The notes beneath the pieces were generated by a model. It had not been told where the DNA came from and searched no databases. It saw only the letters and a program-made list of their open reading frames with translations. This document shows positions 25,655 to 32,804 of a DNA stretch of 64,000 nucleotides, one piece after another. Every line of letters starts with the position of its first letter. The first letter of the stretch is position 1. Position numbers and translations under genes: made by a program. This DNA comes from Pseudomonas graminis (GTDB lineage: Bacteria > Pseudomonadota > Gammaproteobacteria > Pseudomonadales > Pseudomonadaceae), in contig NZ_SOCR01000001.1 in assembly GCF_004364335.1 (NCBI RefSeq), positions 1 to 64,000 of the forward strand. The letters are read 5' to 3'.

Positions 25655-27336
25655 TTGTTCACCCATGCGTCATAGAGATAAGTCACCGCCAGCGAGGTTT
25701 CCAGCCGAACACCCTGGGTGGTCTTGTAGATGCCCAGTCGAGTGCTCTGCGGGTAGGTGGTCAGTTCCAGGTACTGGCGGGAGGCAATCTGTTGCGCCTT
25801 GTAATACAGCGCCCGCCGCTGCTCGGCGTCCTGGGTCGCAAGGGCCTGCTGGACCAGCGAGTCGAACGCAGGGTCGCTGAAGCCGGCGGTGTTCTGGTGG
25901 TAGCCACCTACCCCTGCGGGACGAATGAACTCGCTCCCGAAGATGATGCGCAGTACATCGGCGGTGTTGGTGTTCCAGTAGCCCAGGCGGATGTCGTAGT
26001 CCCAATCGGCCTGACGCTTGGTCGCCTGCACGTCGCTCATCTGATCGACGATCAACTCGAAGCCGGCCTGCCGCGTGGTCGCCTGGACCTGTTCCCACAG
26101 CGTGTATTCGGAGGGTGGCGTGCGGTTGCCCATGACCACGTGAACTTGCAGGCGCTTGCCCTCTTTCGTGCGATAGCCGTCGCTGTCCCGCCGGGTCCAG
26201 CCGGCCTGATCAAGCAATTGCGCAGCCCTGGCAGGGTCGTAATCCTGGGCATGCTGGAAGTCCGGGCTGTAGAAACGTGTAGCCGGGCTCAAGGGTCCGC
26301 CTGCGCGAGGGAACTCATTGAAGTACACACTTTTCAGGGCGCCATCGATGTCGGCGCTGCGCACGAAAGCTTCGCGCACCTTGAGGTCGTTGAACGGCGC
26401 GCGGGTGATGTTCAGCGTGCCGTTGGTGGGGTTGCCGGGGCGCTGGGCGATGATCAGTTGCAGGTCGGGATTGCGCCGGGCCGCTTCATGGGATTCCGGG
26501 GGCAGCGCCTCGATGACGTCCACTTCACCGGCCTGCAGCGAGGCGAAACGCACCGAGGGCTCCTGAATGAATTTCCAGACGACGCGGTCCAGCCATGCCG
26601 GGCCCTGATGTTTGGCGGTGGGCGGGGCCCAGTTGTAATCGGGGTTGCGCACCAGTTCGACCTGGCTCTGGCGGTCCCAGCGGACGATTTTGAAGGGTCC
26701 GCTGCCGACCGGGCTTTCGCAGTTGGTGTCACGGGGGCGCTGGAGGGCCGTCGGTGATTCGATGCCGAGAAAGCCCTGGGCGAGCACTTCGAGGAAGGCG
26801 GCGTAGGGCGTCGTGAGGTGGACGACGGCGGTGTCGGCGTCGATGACGTCGGTGCTGCGGTATTGGCGAATGTAGCCGCCGGCGGTGCTGGACTGGGTTT
26901 TGGGGTTGGCCATGTGATCGAGGTTGGCTTTGACCGCCGCGGCGTTGAAGGGGGTGCCGTCGGTGAAGTGCACGTCGTTGCGCAGGTGGAAGGTGTAGGT
27001 CAGGCCGTCATCGGAGATTTCCCAGCTTTTCGCCAGCCATGGCCCGATGCGGCCTTCGGCGTCCATGGAGACGAGTGAGTCGAGGTACTGTTGGCCGATG
27101 AACACTTGGGGCATGTCGCCGGCGACATGGGGGTCGAGACAGGTGGGTTCGCGGTCGGTGGCGTAGACAAGCGTGCCGCCTTTGACGGGTTGTTCGCTGC
27201 GGGCGACGGTGGAGGTACTTTGTCCGCAGCCGAGCATGAGGCTGCAGAGGGTGGCCACGCCGAGGATGGCGGTGGATTGGGTCCACGACCTGGGTTGCGG
27301 GTCGGGCAGTCGCAATGTGGGGGCGCGTTCTCGCAT
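25651..27336 (-). CDS. Periplasmic solute-binding lipoprotein, family 5 (peptide/nickel type)
   Basis: The protein has 561 residues. A lipoprotein signal ends in LMLGCGQS, so the mature protein is anchored by a lipid on Cys. SBP_bac_5 features include GGTLVYATDREPTCLDPHVAGD, then HLRNDVHFTDGTPFNAAAVKANLDHM and VGSGPFKIVRWDRQSQVELVRNPDYN. The ATG at 27336 has AGGA upstream. An alternative start at 27378 adds residues with no function I can see. It is the capture subunit for the permeases and ATPase that follow. The cluster suggests an organosulfur or alkyl-sulfur ligand, which is inferred. Confidence 0.92.
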   Translation of the reverse strand: MRERAPTLRLPDPQPRSWTQSTAILGVATLCSLMLGCGQSTSTVARSEQPVKGGTLVYATDREPTCLDPHVAGDMPQVFIGQQYLDSLVSMDAEGRIGPWLAKSWEISDDGLTYTFHLRNDVHFTDGTPFNAAAVKANLDHMANPKTQSSTAGGYIRQYRSTDVIDADTAVVHLTTPYAAFLEVLAQGFLGIESPTALQRPRDTNCESPVGSGPFKIVRWDRQSQVELVRNPDYNWAPPTAKHQGPAWLDRVVWKFIQEPSVRFASLQAGEVDVIEALPPESHEAARRNPDLQLIIAQRPGNPTNGTLNITRAPFNDLKVREAFVRSADIDGALKSVYFNEFPRAGGPLSPATRFYSPDFQHAQDYDPARAAQLLDQAGWTRRDSDGYRTKEGKRLQVHVVMGNRTPPSEYTLWEQVQATTRQAGFELIVDQMSDVQATKRQADWDYDIRLGYWNTNTADVLRIIFGSEFIRPAGVGGYHQNTAGFSDPAFDSLVQQALATQDAEQRRALYYKAQQIASRQYLELTTYPQSTRLGIYKTTQGVRLETSLAVTYLYDAWVNK

Positions 27337-27501
27337 GGGTCCTGATGCCTTTGGTCCGGGATCAGGGTTATTGCACAAGGCATGCCGGGTTTTTGGGGCG
27401 GTAAATGCGGTGTGTCAGGCGGATTTCGGGTTGCTGGCGGGGCAATTTGTGTGGGGGGTGTTGGTGGGGCAACAGCTCCAGGCCGGGGTGCCGGTGTGAA
27501 A
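27337..27501. other. G-rich spacer upstream of the binding-protein gene
   Basis: No gene is supported. Bases 27390-27480 are unusually rich in G on the plus strand (runs such as TGGGGCGG, GTGTGGGGGGTG). A promoter for the transporter operon may lie here, since the monooxygenase gene further upstream is separated by repeats. No operator was recognised. Confidence 0.4.
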
Positions 27502-27780
27502 AATCAAGAGCGTCTGCCTAACGGCAGACATTTCGCCTTCGGCGAGTTACTTGGAAAAGCACCCCCAAGTAACCAAGGGTGCTTGCTCTCGGTTGGGCCC
27601 GACTTCGTCGGGTTCCCTCACTCCGACGACGCTCCGTGGGCCCGCGCCGAACGGACATCCCTGTCCTGACGGCGCTCTCGCCGCATCCATGCGGCTCGGC
27701 CCACTGCGCGTCGTCTGCGTTCGGCCTGCACCCAAGTCGCGATTGGTGGTGTCTGGGCTACCGCGTAGAAGATCAAGAGC
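27502..27780 (+). repeat. Hairpin-string dispersed element, copy B
   Basis: It is bounded by direct motifs AATCAAGAGC (27502-27511) and GATCAAGAGC (27771-27780). Hairpins in order are: GTCTGCC/GGCAGAC (27512-27529), GTTACTTGG/CCAAGTAAC (27546-27554 with 27565-27573), CCCGAC/GTCGGG (27598-27612), GGACA/TGTCC (27653-27666), GGCG/CGCC, and GCCGCAT/ATGCGGC (27680-27686 with 27689-27695). The several reading frames across it are not consistent between copies. Confidence 0.75.
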
Positions 27781-27790
27781 AGATCAACGG

Positions 27791-27858
27791 CTGCCCGGAT
27801 GAAGCCGATCCTACCGGGTGTACGCGTGCTTTTGTGGGACTGGCTTCAGCCGGGAAGA
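27791..27858. repeat. Short inverted REP pair, type 1
   Basis: A degraded TGCCCGGATGAAGCCGATCC (27792-27811) is followed by the inverted GTGGGACTGGCTTCAGCCGG (27834-27853). It directly follows copy B of the hairpin element through the AGATCAACGGC join. Confidence 0.7.
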
Positions 27859-27901
27859 GGCCAGTTCAGTCGCCGGTGTTCTGGAGAAGCAACACCGTGC
27901 C

Positions 27902-27926
27902 TGTGGGCGCGAGCTTGCTCGCGAAT
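27902..27926. repeat. REP-like sequence of a third type
   Basis: GTGGGCGCGAGCTTGCTCGCGAA has the inverted GCGAGC/GCTCGC core of a third common Pseudomonas REP family. Only one copy was seen in the window. Confidence 0.6.
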
Positions 27927-27962
27927 GCGGTATCCCATTCACCCAGCTCGCGCATGGAACGG

Positions 27963-29384
27963 TCACCCCGGAAACCGCAACGGCTTCGCCGGCTGGCGCA
28001 AGGCGGCCGGGTCGCGGTAGCGGGCGCCGAAGTGGTCGTTGGGCAGGCGTGACTGTCCGGCGCCGAAGAGGCGTTCGCGCAAGGTTTCGCCTTCGCTGTA
28101 GCGCTCGCGGAAACGACCTCGGCGGCGCAGTTCCGGGATGACCAGTTCGATGAAGTCGCGGGCGGTTTCGAAGGACAGGTACTGGCGCAGGTTGATGCCG
28201 TCGATGCCGTCGACGTCGAGCCATTTTTCGATTTCGTCGGCGACCACCGTCGGTGTGCCGGCCACGAAAAAGCGCTCGCGGTTAAAGCCTTCCAGCTGCG
28301 CGAGCACGTCAGATACTCGCAGGTGGGGTTTGAAACGGGACAGGCTTTGCCAGCCTTTGACCTCGCGTTTGATCAGCTCGCTGATCAGCGTATCGCGCGG
28401 GTACGCGGTGAGGTCCACGGCCATTTGCGCGTGGGCCAGTGATGCCTCGACGCTCATCAGTTTGCGGTAGTCGTCGAGCTTCTGGCTGACCTCAGCGTCG
28501 GTACGGCCCACGATTACGCCGGCCATGACGATGAATTTCAGGCCGGCGGGATCACGCTCATGCTCAAGGGCTTTTTGCCTCATGGCCTCGATGTTCGCCC
28601 GCACCGCCGCCGTGTCCATGCCGCCGGTGAACACCACCTCTGCATGCCTCCCGGCGAACTCGATGCCGGCGGGCGAACCGGTGGCCTGGTACAACACCGG
28701 CGTGCGCTGTCGCGAAGGCTGACAGAGATGCGGCCCGGCAACCTTGAAATGCTCGCCGACGTGATCGATGTAGCGCACTTTGCCCGGATCGGTGTAGATC
28801 CGCCGCTCGCGGTCCTGGATCACCGCGTCGTCGTCCCACGAGCCCTCCCACAGTTTGTACAGCACGTCCAGATACTCGTCGGCGATCTCGTAGCGATGGT
28901 CATGAACCACTTCCGTGTCATGACCGAAGTTGCGCGCGGCATTGGGCAGGTAGGAGGTGACGATGTTCCAGCCCACCCGCCCCTTGGTCAGGTGGTCCAG
29001 GGTGCTCATGCGCCGGGCGAAGGCGAAAGGCGGTTCGTAGGTGGTGGAAAACGTCGCGCCGAAACCGAGGTGTTGGGTCACGGCAGCCATGGCCGGAATC
29101 ACCAGCAGGGGGTCGTTGCTGGGGATCTGCATGGCTTCGCGCAACGCTGTTTCCGGGCCATCGCGAAACGCGTCGTACGTGCCGATCACGTCAGCCAGAA
29201 ACACCCCGTCGAAGGTGCCGTATTCCAGCAGTTGCGCCAGCTCGGTCCAGTAATCCAGATCGTTGAAGCGGTGTCGGTTGTTGTCCGGGTGCACCCACAA
29301 ACCGTGGACGATATGGCTGACGCAGTTCATTTCGAATAAATTGACATGCAGCTGCTTGGGCACTGCGCTGACTCCCTGACTCAT
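27963..29384 (-). CDS. LLM-class flavin monooxygenase (NtaA/SnaA/DszA family)
   Basis: The protein has 473 residues, typical length for FMNH2-dependent monooxygenases of the DszA/NtaA/SnaA branch. Typical segments are LHVNLFEMNCVSHIVHGLWVHP near the start, TLDHLTKGRVGWNIVTS (about residues 128-145), and PVLYQATGSPAGIEFAGRHAEVVFT. It oxidises a sulfone, chelate or related compound using reduced flavin from a separate reductase, which is not encoded here. It lies upstream of the ABC importer on the same strand but is separated by 626 bases of repeats. A dyad at 29431-29461 may control it. The substrate is unknown. Confidence 0.9.
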   Translation of the reverse strand: MSQGVSAVPKQLHVNLFEMNCVSHIVHGLWVHPDNNRHRFNDLDYWTELAQLLEYGTFDGVFLADVIGTYDAFRDGPETALREAMQIPSNDPLLVIPAMAAVTQHLGFGATFSTTYEPPFAFARRMSTLDHLTKGRVGWNIVTSYLPNAARNFGHDTEVVHDHRYEIADEYLDVLYKLWEGSWDDDAVIQDRERRIYTDPGKVRYIDHVGEHFKVAGPHLCQPSRQRTPVLYQATGSPAGIEFAGRHAEVVFTGGMDTAAVRANIEAMRQKALEHERDPAGLKFIVMAGVIVGRTDAEVSQKLDDYRKLMSVEASLAHAQMAVDLTAYPRDTLISELIKREVKGWQSLSRFKPHLRVSDVLAQLEGFNRERFFVAGTPTVVADEIEKWLDVDGIDGINLRQYLSFETARDFIELVIPELRRRGRFRERYSEGETLRERLFGAGQSRLPNDHFGARYRDPAALRQPAKPLRFPG

Positions 29385-29692
29385 GATGACTCATCCGGTA
29401 GGTGCCGCGTTCTGCGGACATTTGATAACCCATGTTCCCGCTGTGCAATGCAGCGAACATGCCACGGCTTATTCGCAGGTGAGGCCCTGGAAAAAATCAC
29501 TGAGTGCCGGGGCCCTCGCGCCGCCCGACGTGCGGGTCTGTTGTCTGCCCAGCCACAGACTGTTTAACCGCTGTTGAATACTCGCTCCGGGCTGGAGTTG
29601 AAAAACCGGCCGGCGCGCCGGAATGGCCGGCATTACGCGCGCGGCTCCCTGAAGGGGGTTGCCTGGCAGGACCGGCTTCAGCCTTTAAGTCA
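29385..29692. other. Gene-free spacer between LLM monooxygenase and hipA
   Basis: The 308 bases hold the promoter of the monooxygenase gene, with an imperfect dyad at 29431-29461. A degenerate type 1 REP (GGCAGGACCGGCTTCAGCC) lies near 29665. Nothing else was recognised. Confidence 0.5.
29431..29461. promoter_or_regulatory. Imperfect dyad upstream of the LLM monooxygenase gene
   Basis: CATGTTC-CC-GCTG pairs with CAGCGAACATG around a TGCAATG centre, giving 11 paired bases with a two-base bulge. It lies 47 bases upstream of the start codon, a likely operator position. The protein that binds is unknown. Confidence 0.4.
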
Positions 29693-30952
29693 TCAGCGCA
29701 GCAGCCCAACGTTCTCGTCAATCCGCGCCTGCAGCATCGCGAGAGTCGCCGGGGTAATCAGGTCCGGGCTGATCTGATCGGCGATCGCTGAGAACCGACT
29801 CGCCACCTCACAGATCCCGTCAATCACCCCGCCCGCTTTCTCCGCTGAAACCTCGGCCTCATCAGCAAGCCGGAGCATCGCCTTTCGATCGATCGCCAGC
29901 GCCTCGCCCAGCACGTCCATCTGGTGATAACCGCCCGGCCCCTCGCAGAAGGTCACGTCATACGCCGGCCCCAATGTCCAGGTACCGGACGCCGACATGA
30001 GGTAGGCAAAATTCTTGGGATGATCGTCGCGGTTGTTGAACGCCACGTTGAACACGGCACGCTCGAAAGCGATGGCTTTTTCGCGGACGTCGTTGGTGCA
30101 GAGTTGCGTCGCGCGCAGGAAATTGACGTAGTCCAGCGACCCCGGCGAGGTGTAGTCCGCGCCGGTGAAGGCGGCGAGGCTTTGCATCGGCACGCGCTTG
30201 CCCTGAATGCGGTCGAAGCGCCGGCTGGCGAACGCCGCCAGGCCGTTGGGCAATACGAAATGCTGAGTGTCAGGCGTCTTGATGCCACACAAACGCAGGC
30301 AGTGGGCGTAGACCATCTCGATGGCGCAGACTTCGGCGTGCTCGCCCTTGGCCGGAAACTTGATCAGCCAAGCCTCGAAACCCGGTGTCGCGGCGGTGGT
30401 GAAGGCGCCTGTTTCGGGATCGCGGTAGACCAGCGCCTTGGGCCGCGCACCCTGGGGCGAGCCGCCAACCCGCATCAGCGTGTGCAGAAATTCTCCGCCG
30501 TCACCCTGCATCACCTCTTGAATCTCGGCGGCCAGCAATTCGATGGGAACGTGGGCCTGGGGCTCCAGTCCCTCGGGCGCGACAGGCTCGAACGACATTG
30601 CGCCCATGGCCGTATTCCCGATGTAGGCCAGTCGCTCCAGCGGTCCGATGCGCGCCGCAGTGAGCTGGCGACGCCTGAACAAGCGGTCCATCAGCAGCAT
30701 GCCCCAACCATCCGGCAACGCGTCGTAGACCGGCCCCGGCAGACCGAGTTGGTGGGCGGCGAAGCCACGGCGCAGGCGCGGACCCTCCAGCGGCAGCGTG
30801 TAACCCGACAGTTCCAAGCCCCTGGACCGGGCCTCGTCGCTGTACTCGAAGACAATCTGCGGACGCCCGGTGATGGCCGTGGTCGACACTAACGTGCCCC
30901 ACAGCCAGCGCTCGTCCCAGCCGTTGTAATACACCTCGACCTGCTCAAGCAT
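29693..30952 (-). CDS. hipA: HipA-type serine/threonine kinase toxin
   Basis: The protein has 419 residues. The N-subdomain has GPVYDALPDGWGMLLMDRLFRRR. The HipA C-domain has the nucleotide loop MRVGGSPQGARPKALVY, the catalytic segment FNNRDDHPKNFAYLM (Asp in the loop) and GPAYDVTFC for metal binding, so the kinase site looks complete. HipA toxins phosphorylate glutamyl-tRNA synthetase or other targets and induce dormancy. The start overlaps the end of hipB by eight bases, the normal antitoxin-toxin arrangement. The target of this member is not known. Confidence 0.92.
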   Translation of the reverse strand: MLEQVEVYYNGWDERWLWGTLVSTTAITGRPQIVFEYSDEARSRGLELSGYTLPLEGPRLRRGFAAHQLGLPGPVYDALPDGWGMLLMDRLFRRRQLTAARIGPLERLAYIGNTAMGAMSFEPVAPEGLEPQAHVPIELLAAEIQEVMQGDGGEFLHTLMRVGGSPQGARPKALVYRDPETGAFTTAATPGFEAWLIKFPAKGEHAEVCAIEMVYAHCLRLCGIKTPDTQHFVLPNGLAAFASRRFDRIQGKRVPMQSLAAFTGADYTSPGSLDYVNFLRATQLCTNDVREKAIAFERAVFNVAFNNRDDHPKNFAYLMSASGTWTLGPAYDVTFCEGPGGYHQMDVLGEALAIDRKAMLRLADEAEVSAEKAGGVIDGICEVASRFSAIADQISPDLITPATLAMLQARIDENVGLLR

Positions 30953-31259
30953 CGCCCGACTTCCTTATACGTTGGCGCTCGGCAGCGGCTTCGTAGCGGC
31001 GAATGTCATCCAGGCTGTCGAGCCTGGGCATGAACAGCCCTTCCAGCTCCTTGGTTCGTCCGAGGACCATGGCCACACGGACCAGATTTTCGAAGCTGAC
31101 ATTGCGCCCGGCTTCGAGATTTGAAACGGTATTAACGCCTACGCCGGCGCGGCTGGCGACGTCGGCCTGGGTCATCTGCAGCGCAAGGCGCTCGGCGCGC
31201 AACCGGGCGCAGAGGCGGTCGACGATTTCGCCGGGCTTGCTGAAGCTTAAATCCAACAT
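30945..31259 (-). CDS. hipB: HipB-type XRE antitoxin and autorepressor
   Basis: The protein has 104 residues with a Cro/C1-type helix-turn-helix (MTQADVASRAGVGVNTVSNLEAGRNVSFENLVRVAMVL, about residues 29-66). The start at 31259 (MLDLSFSKPGE) is favoured; an upstream in-frame start at 31295 adds 12 residues. It should neutralise HipA and repress its own promoter by binding inverted sites. A 14-base inverted repeat at 31329-31393 is a good candidate. The operon runs away from mexE. Confidence 0.9.
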   Translation of the reverse strand: MLDLSFSKPGEIVDRLCARLRAERLALQMTQADVASRAGVGVNTVSNLEAGRNVSFENLVRVAMVLGRTKELEGLFMPRLDSLDDIRRYEAAAERQRIRKSGDA

Positions 31260-31328
31260 GAGCGTGAGTGGCCTGTGTGCCTTTGACGCGAGCAAGTATG
31301 AGCCAGTCCACTAACAAGCTCAACCTGA

Positions 31329-31393
31329 ATAAATCCATTATAATGTGGCTTATGCTCGAATAACGCATATAAGGTCCAATATAATGGATTTAT
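31329..31393. promoter_or_regulatory. 14-base inverted repeat, candidate HipB operator
   Basis: ATAAATCCATTATA (31329-31342) and TATAATGGATTTAT (31380-31393) are exact inverted copies, 37 bases apart. A smaller TATGC/GCATA dyad lies between them. The pair lies 70 bases upstream of hipB and 158 bases upstream of mexE. The TCC...GGA cores recall the TATCC/GGATA half-sites of E. coli HipB. Binding is inferred. Confidence 0.6.
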
Positions 31394-31451
31394 ATGACGG
31401 CGCATCAGGAAGGTGCGGCGGATCGATTGCAGACCTTTTATTACGCCGAAC

Positions 31452-31466
31452 ATCATTAATACTGAT
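31452..31466. promoter_or_regulatory. ATCA-N7-TGAT dyad upstream of mexE, possible LysR/MexT-type site
   Basis: ATCATTAATACTGAT lies 85 bases upstream of the mexE start. LysR regulators such as MexT, the known activator of mexEF-oprN, bind ATCA-containing dyads. No mexT gene is in the window. The match is short and could be chance. Confidence 0.3.
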
Positions 31467-31550
31467 AGTTACCTTCGCGCCATTCGATTCGTGCAATAAC
31501 AGCCCCGAGAACATTATCCGCCCATCTCAATAACATCGGCGGATTCTCCC

Positions 31551-32792
31551 ATGCTTCAGTCTTTAACTCCTTTGCGCTATCCCCTCGCCGCGTTGACCCT
31601 TGTGGTCATCAGCGCGTGCGGCCGGACGCCTGAAGCGACGGTTGCGCCGGCGGCGGCGAAAGTCAACGTGGCCAAGGTGATCGAGCAACCGGTCAACGAG
31701 TGGGACGAAGTCACCGCCCGCCTCGAATCGCCGGAAACCGTTCAGGTACGCCCACGTGTTTCCGGCCAGATCGATTCGGTTGCGTTCACTGACGGCGAGC
31801 TGGTGAAGAAAGGCGACCTGCTGTTCCAGATCGACCCGCGCCCGTTCGAAGCGGAAGTGCATCGTCTGGAAGCGCAACTGCAGCAGTCCAAGGCCGCTGC
31901 CCAGCGCAGCACCAATGAAGCCCAGCGTGGCGAACGCCTGCGCACCAACAATGCGATCTCCGCCGAACTCGCCGACTCACGCACCACCACCGCCCAGGAA
32001 TCCAAGGCGGCCGTTGCCGCCATCCAGGCACAGCTTGATCTGGCGCGCCTGAACCTGAGCTTCACCCGCGTCACAGCGCCGATCACCGGCCGCGTCAGCC
32101 GCGCCGAAATCACCGCCGGCAACATCGTCACCGCCGACCAGAGCATCCTCACCAGCCTGGTTTCGACCGACAAGGTCTACGCCTATTTCGACGCCGACGA
32201 GCGCGTGTTCCTCAAGTACAACCAACTGGCCCGCGACGGCAAACGCGGCGCGACCACGCCGGTGTACATGGGCCTGTCCAACGAAGCGGAAAACCCGCAC
32301 CTGGGTCAGATGAACTTCGTCGACAACCAGGTCAATCCGCGCACCGGCACCATTCGGGGCCGCGCCGTGTTCGACAACAGCAAGGGCGAATACACCCCGG
32401 GCCTGTACGCACGCCTGAAGCTGGTCGGCAGCGGCACCTACTCGGCCATGCTGATCAAGGACGAAGCGGTCGGCACCGACCTGGGCAAGAAATTCGTGCT
32501 GGTGGTCGACAAGGACAACAAGGCGATCTATCGCAGCGTCGATCTGGGACCAAAGCTTGAGGGCTTGCGCATCGTGCGCAGCGGCCTGAGCAAAGACGAC
32601 CGCATCGTCGTCACCGGTCTGCAACGCGTGCGCCCGGGCTCACCGGTTGACCCGCAGGACACGCCGATGGCCAGCGCCGAAACACTCACCGCACTGCAAC
32701 AACAACGCCAGGCGCTTGAAGCCAGCAACCAACCCAAGGCCCAGCCGAAGCTGGACGCCAAGGTGGCTGCTTCCGCCACGCCACGCGGTTAA
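31551..32792 (+). CDS. mexE: RND efflux periplasmic adaptor MexE
   Basis: The protein has 413 residues. It opens with a lipoprotein signal (VVISACGRTPEA). Strong similarity to P. aeruginosa MexE is visible throughout, including KKGDLLFQIDPRPFEAEV, then GERLRTNNAISAELADSRTT, VYAYFDADERVFLKY and NPRTGTIRGRAVFDN. It links the MexF pump to the OprN channel. The final 40 residues are Gln- and Ala-rich. mexF follows after 12 bases. The upstream region is shared with hipBA. Confidence 0.95.
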   Translation: MLQSLTPLRYPLAALTLVVISACGRTPEATVAPAAAKVNVAKVIEQPVNEWDEVTARLESPETVQVRPRVSGQIDSVAFTDGELVKKGDLLFQIDPRPFEAEVHRLEAQLQQSKAAAQRSTNEAQRGERLRTNNAISAELADSRTTTAQESKAAVAAIQAQLDLARLNLSFTRVTAPITGRVSRAEITAGNIVTADQSILTSLVSTDKVYAYFDADERVFLKYNQLARDGKRGATTPVYMGLSNEAENPHLGQMNFVDNQVNPRTGTIRGRAVFDNSKGEYTPGLYARLKLVGSGTYSAMLIKDEAVGTDLGKKFVLVVDKDNKAIYRSVDLGPKLEGLRIVRSGLSKDDRIVVTGLQRVRPGSPVDPQDTPMASAETLTALQQQRQALEASNQPKAQPKLDAKVAASATPRG

Positions 32793-32804
32793 GGGACACA
32801 CTCG

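Noticed and set aside
27544..28052. Open frames across copies of the dispersed element (also at 53667-54499)
   Set aside because: Frames differ between copies and use several readings of the same hairpins. The paired changes favour structure, not protein.
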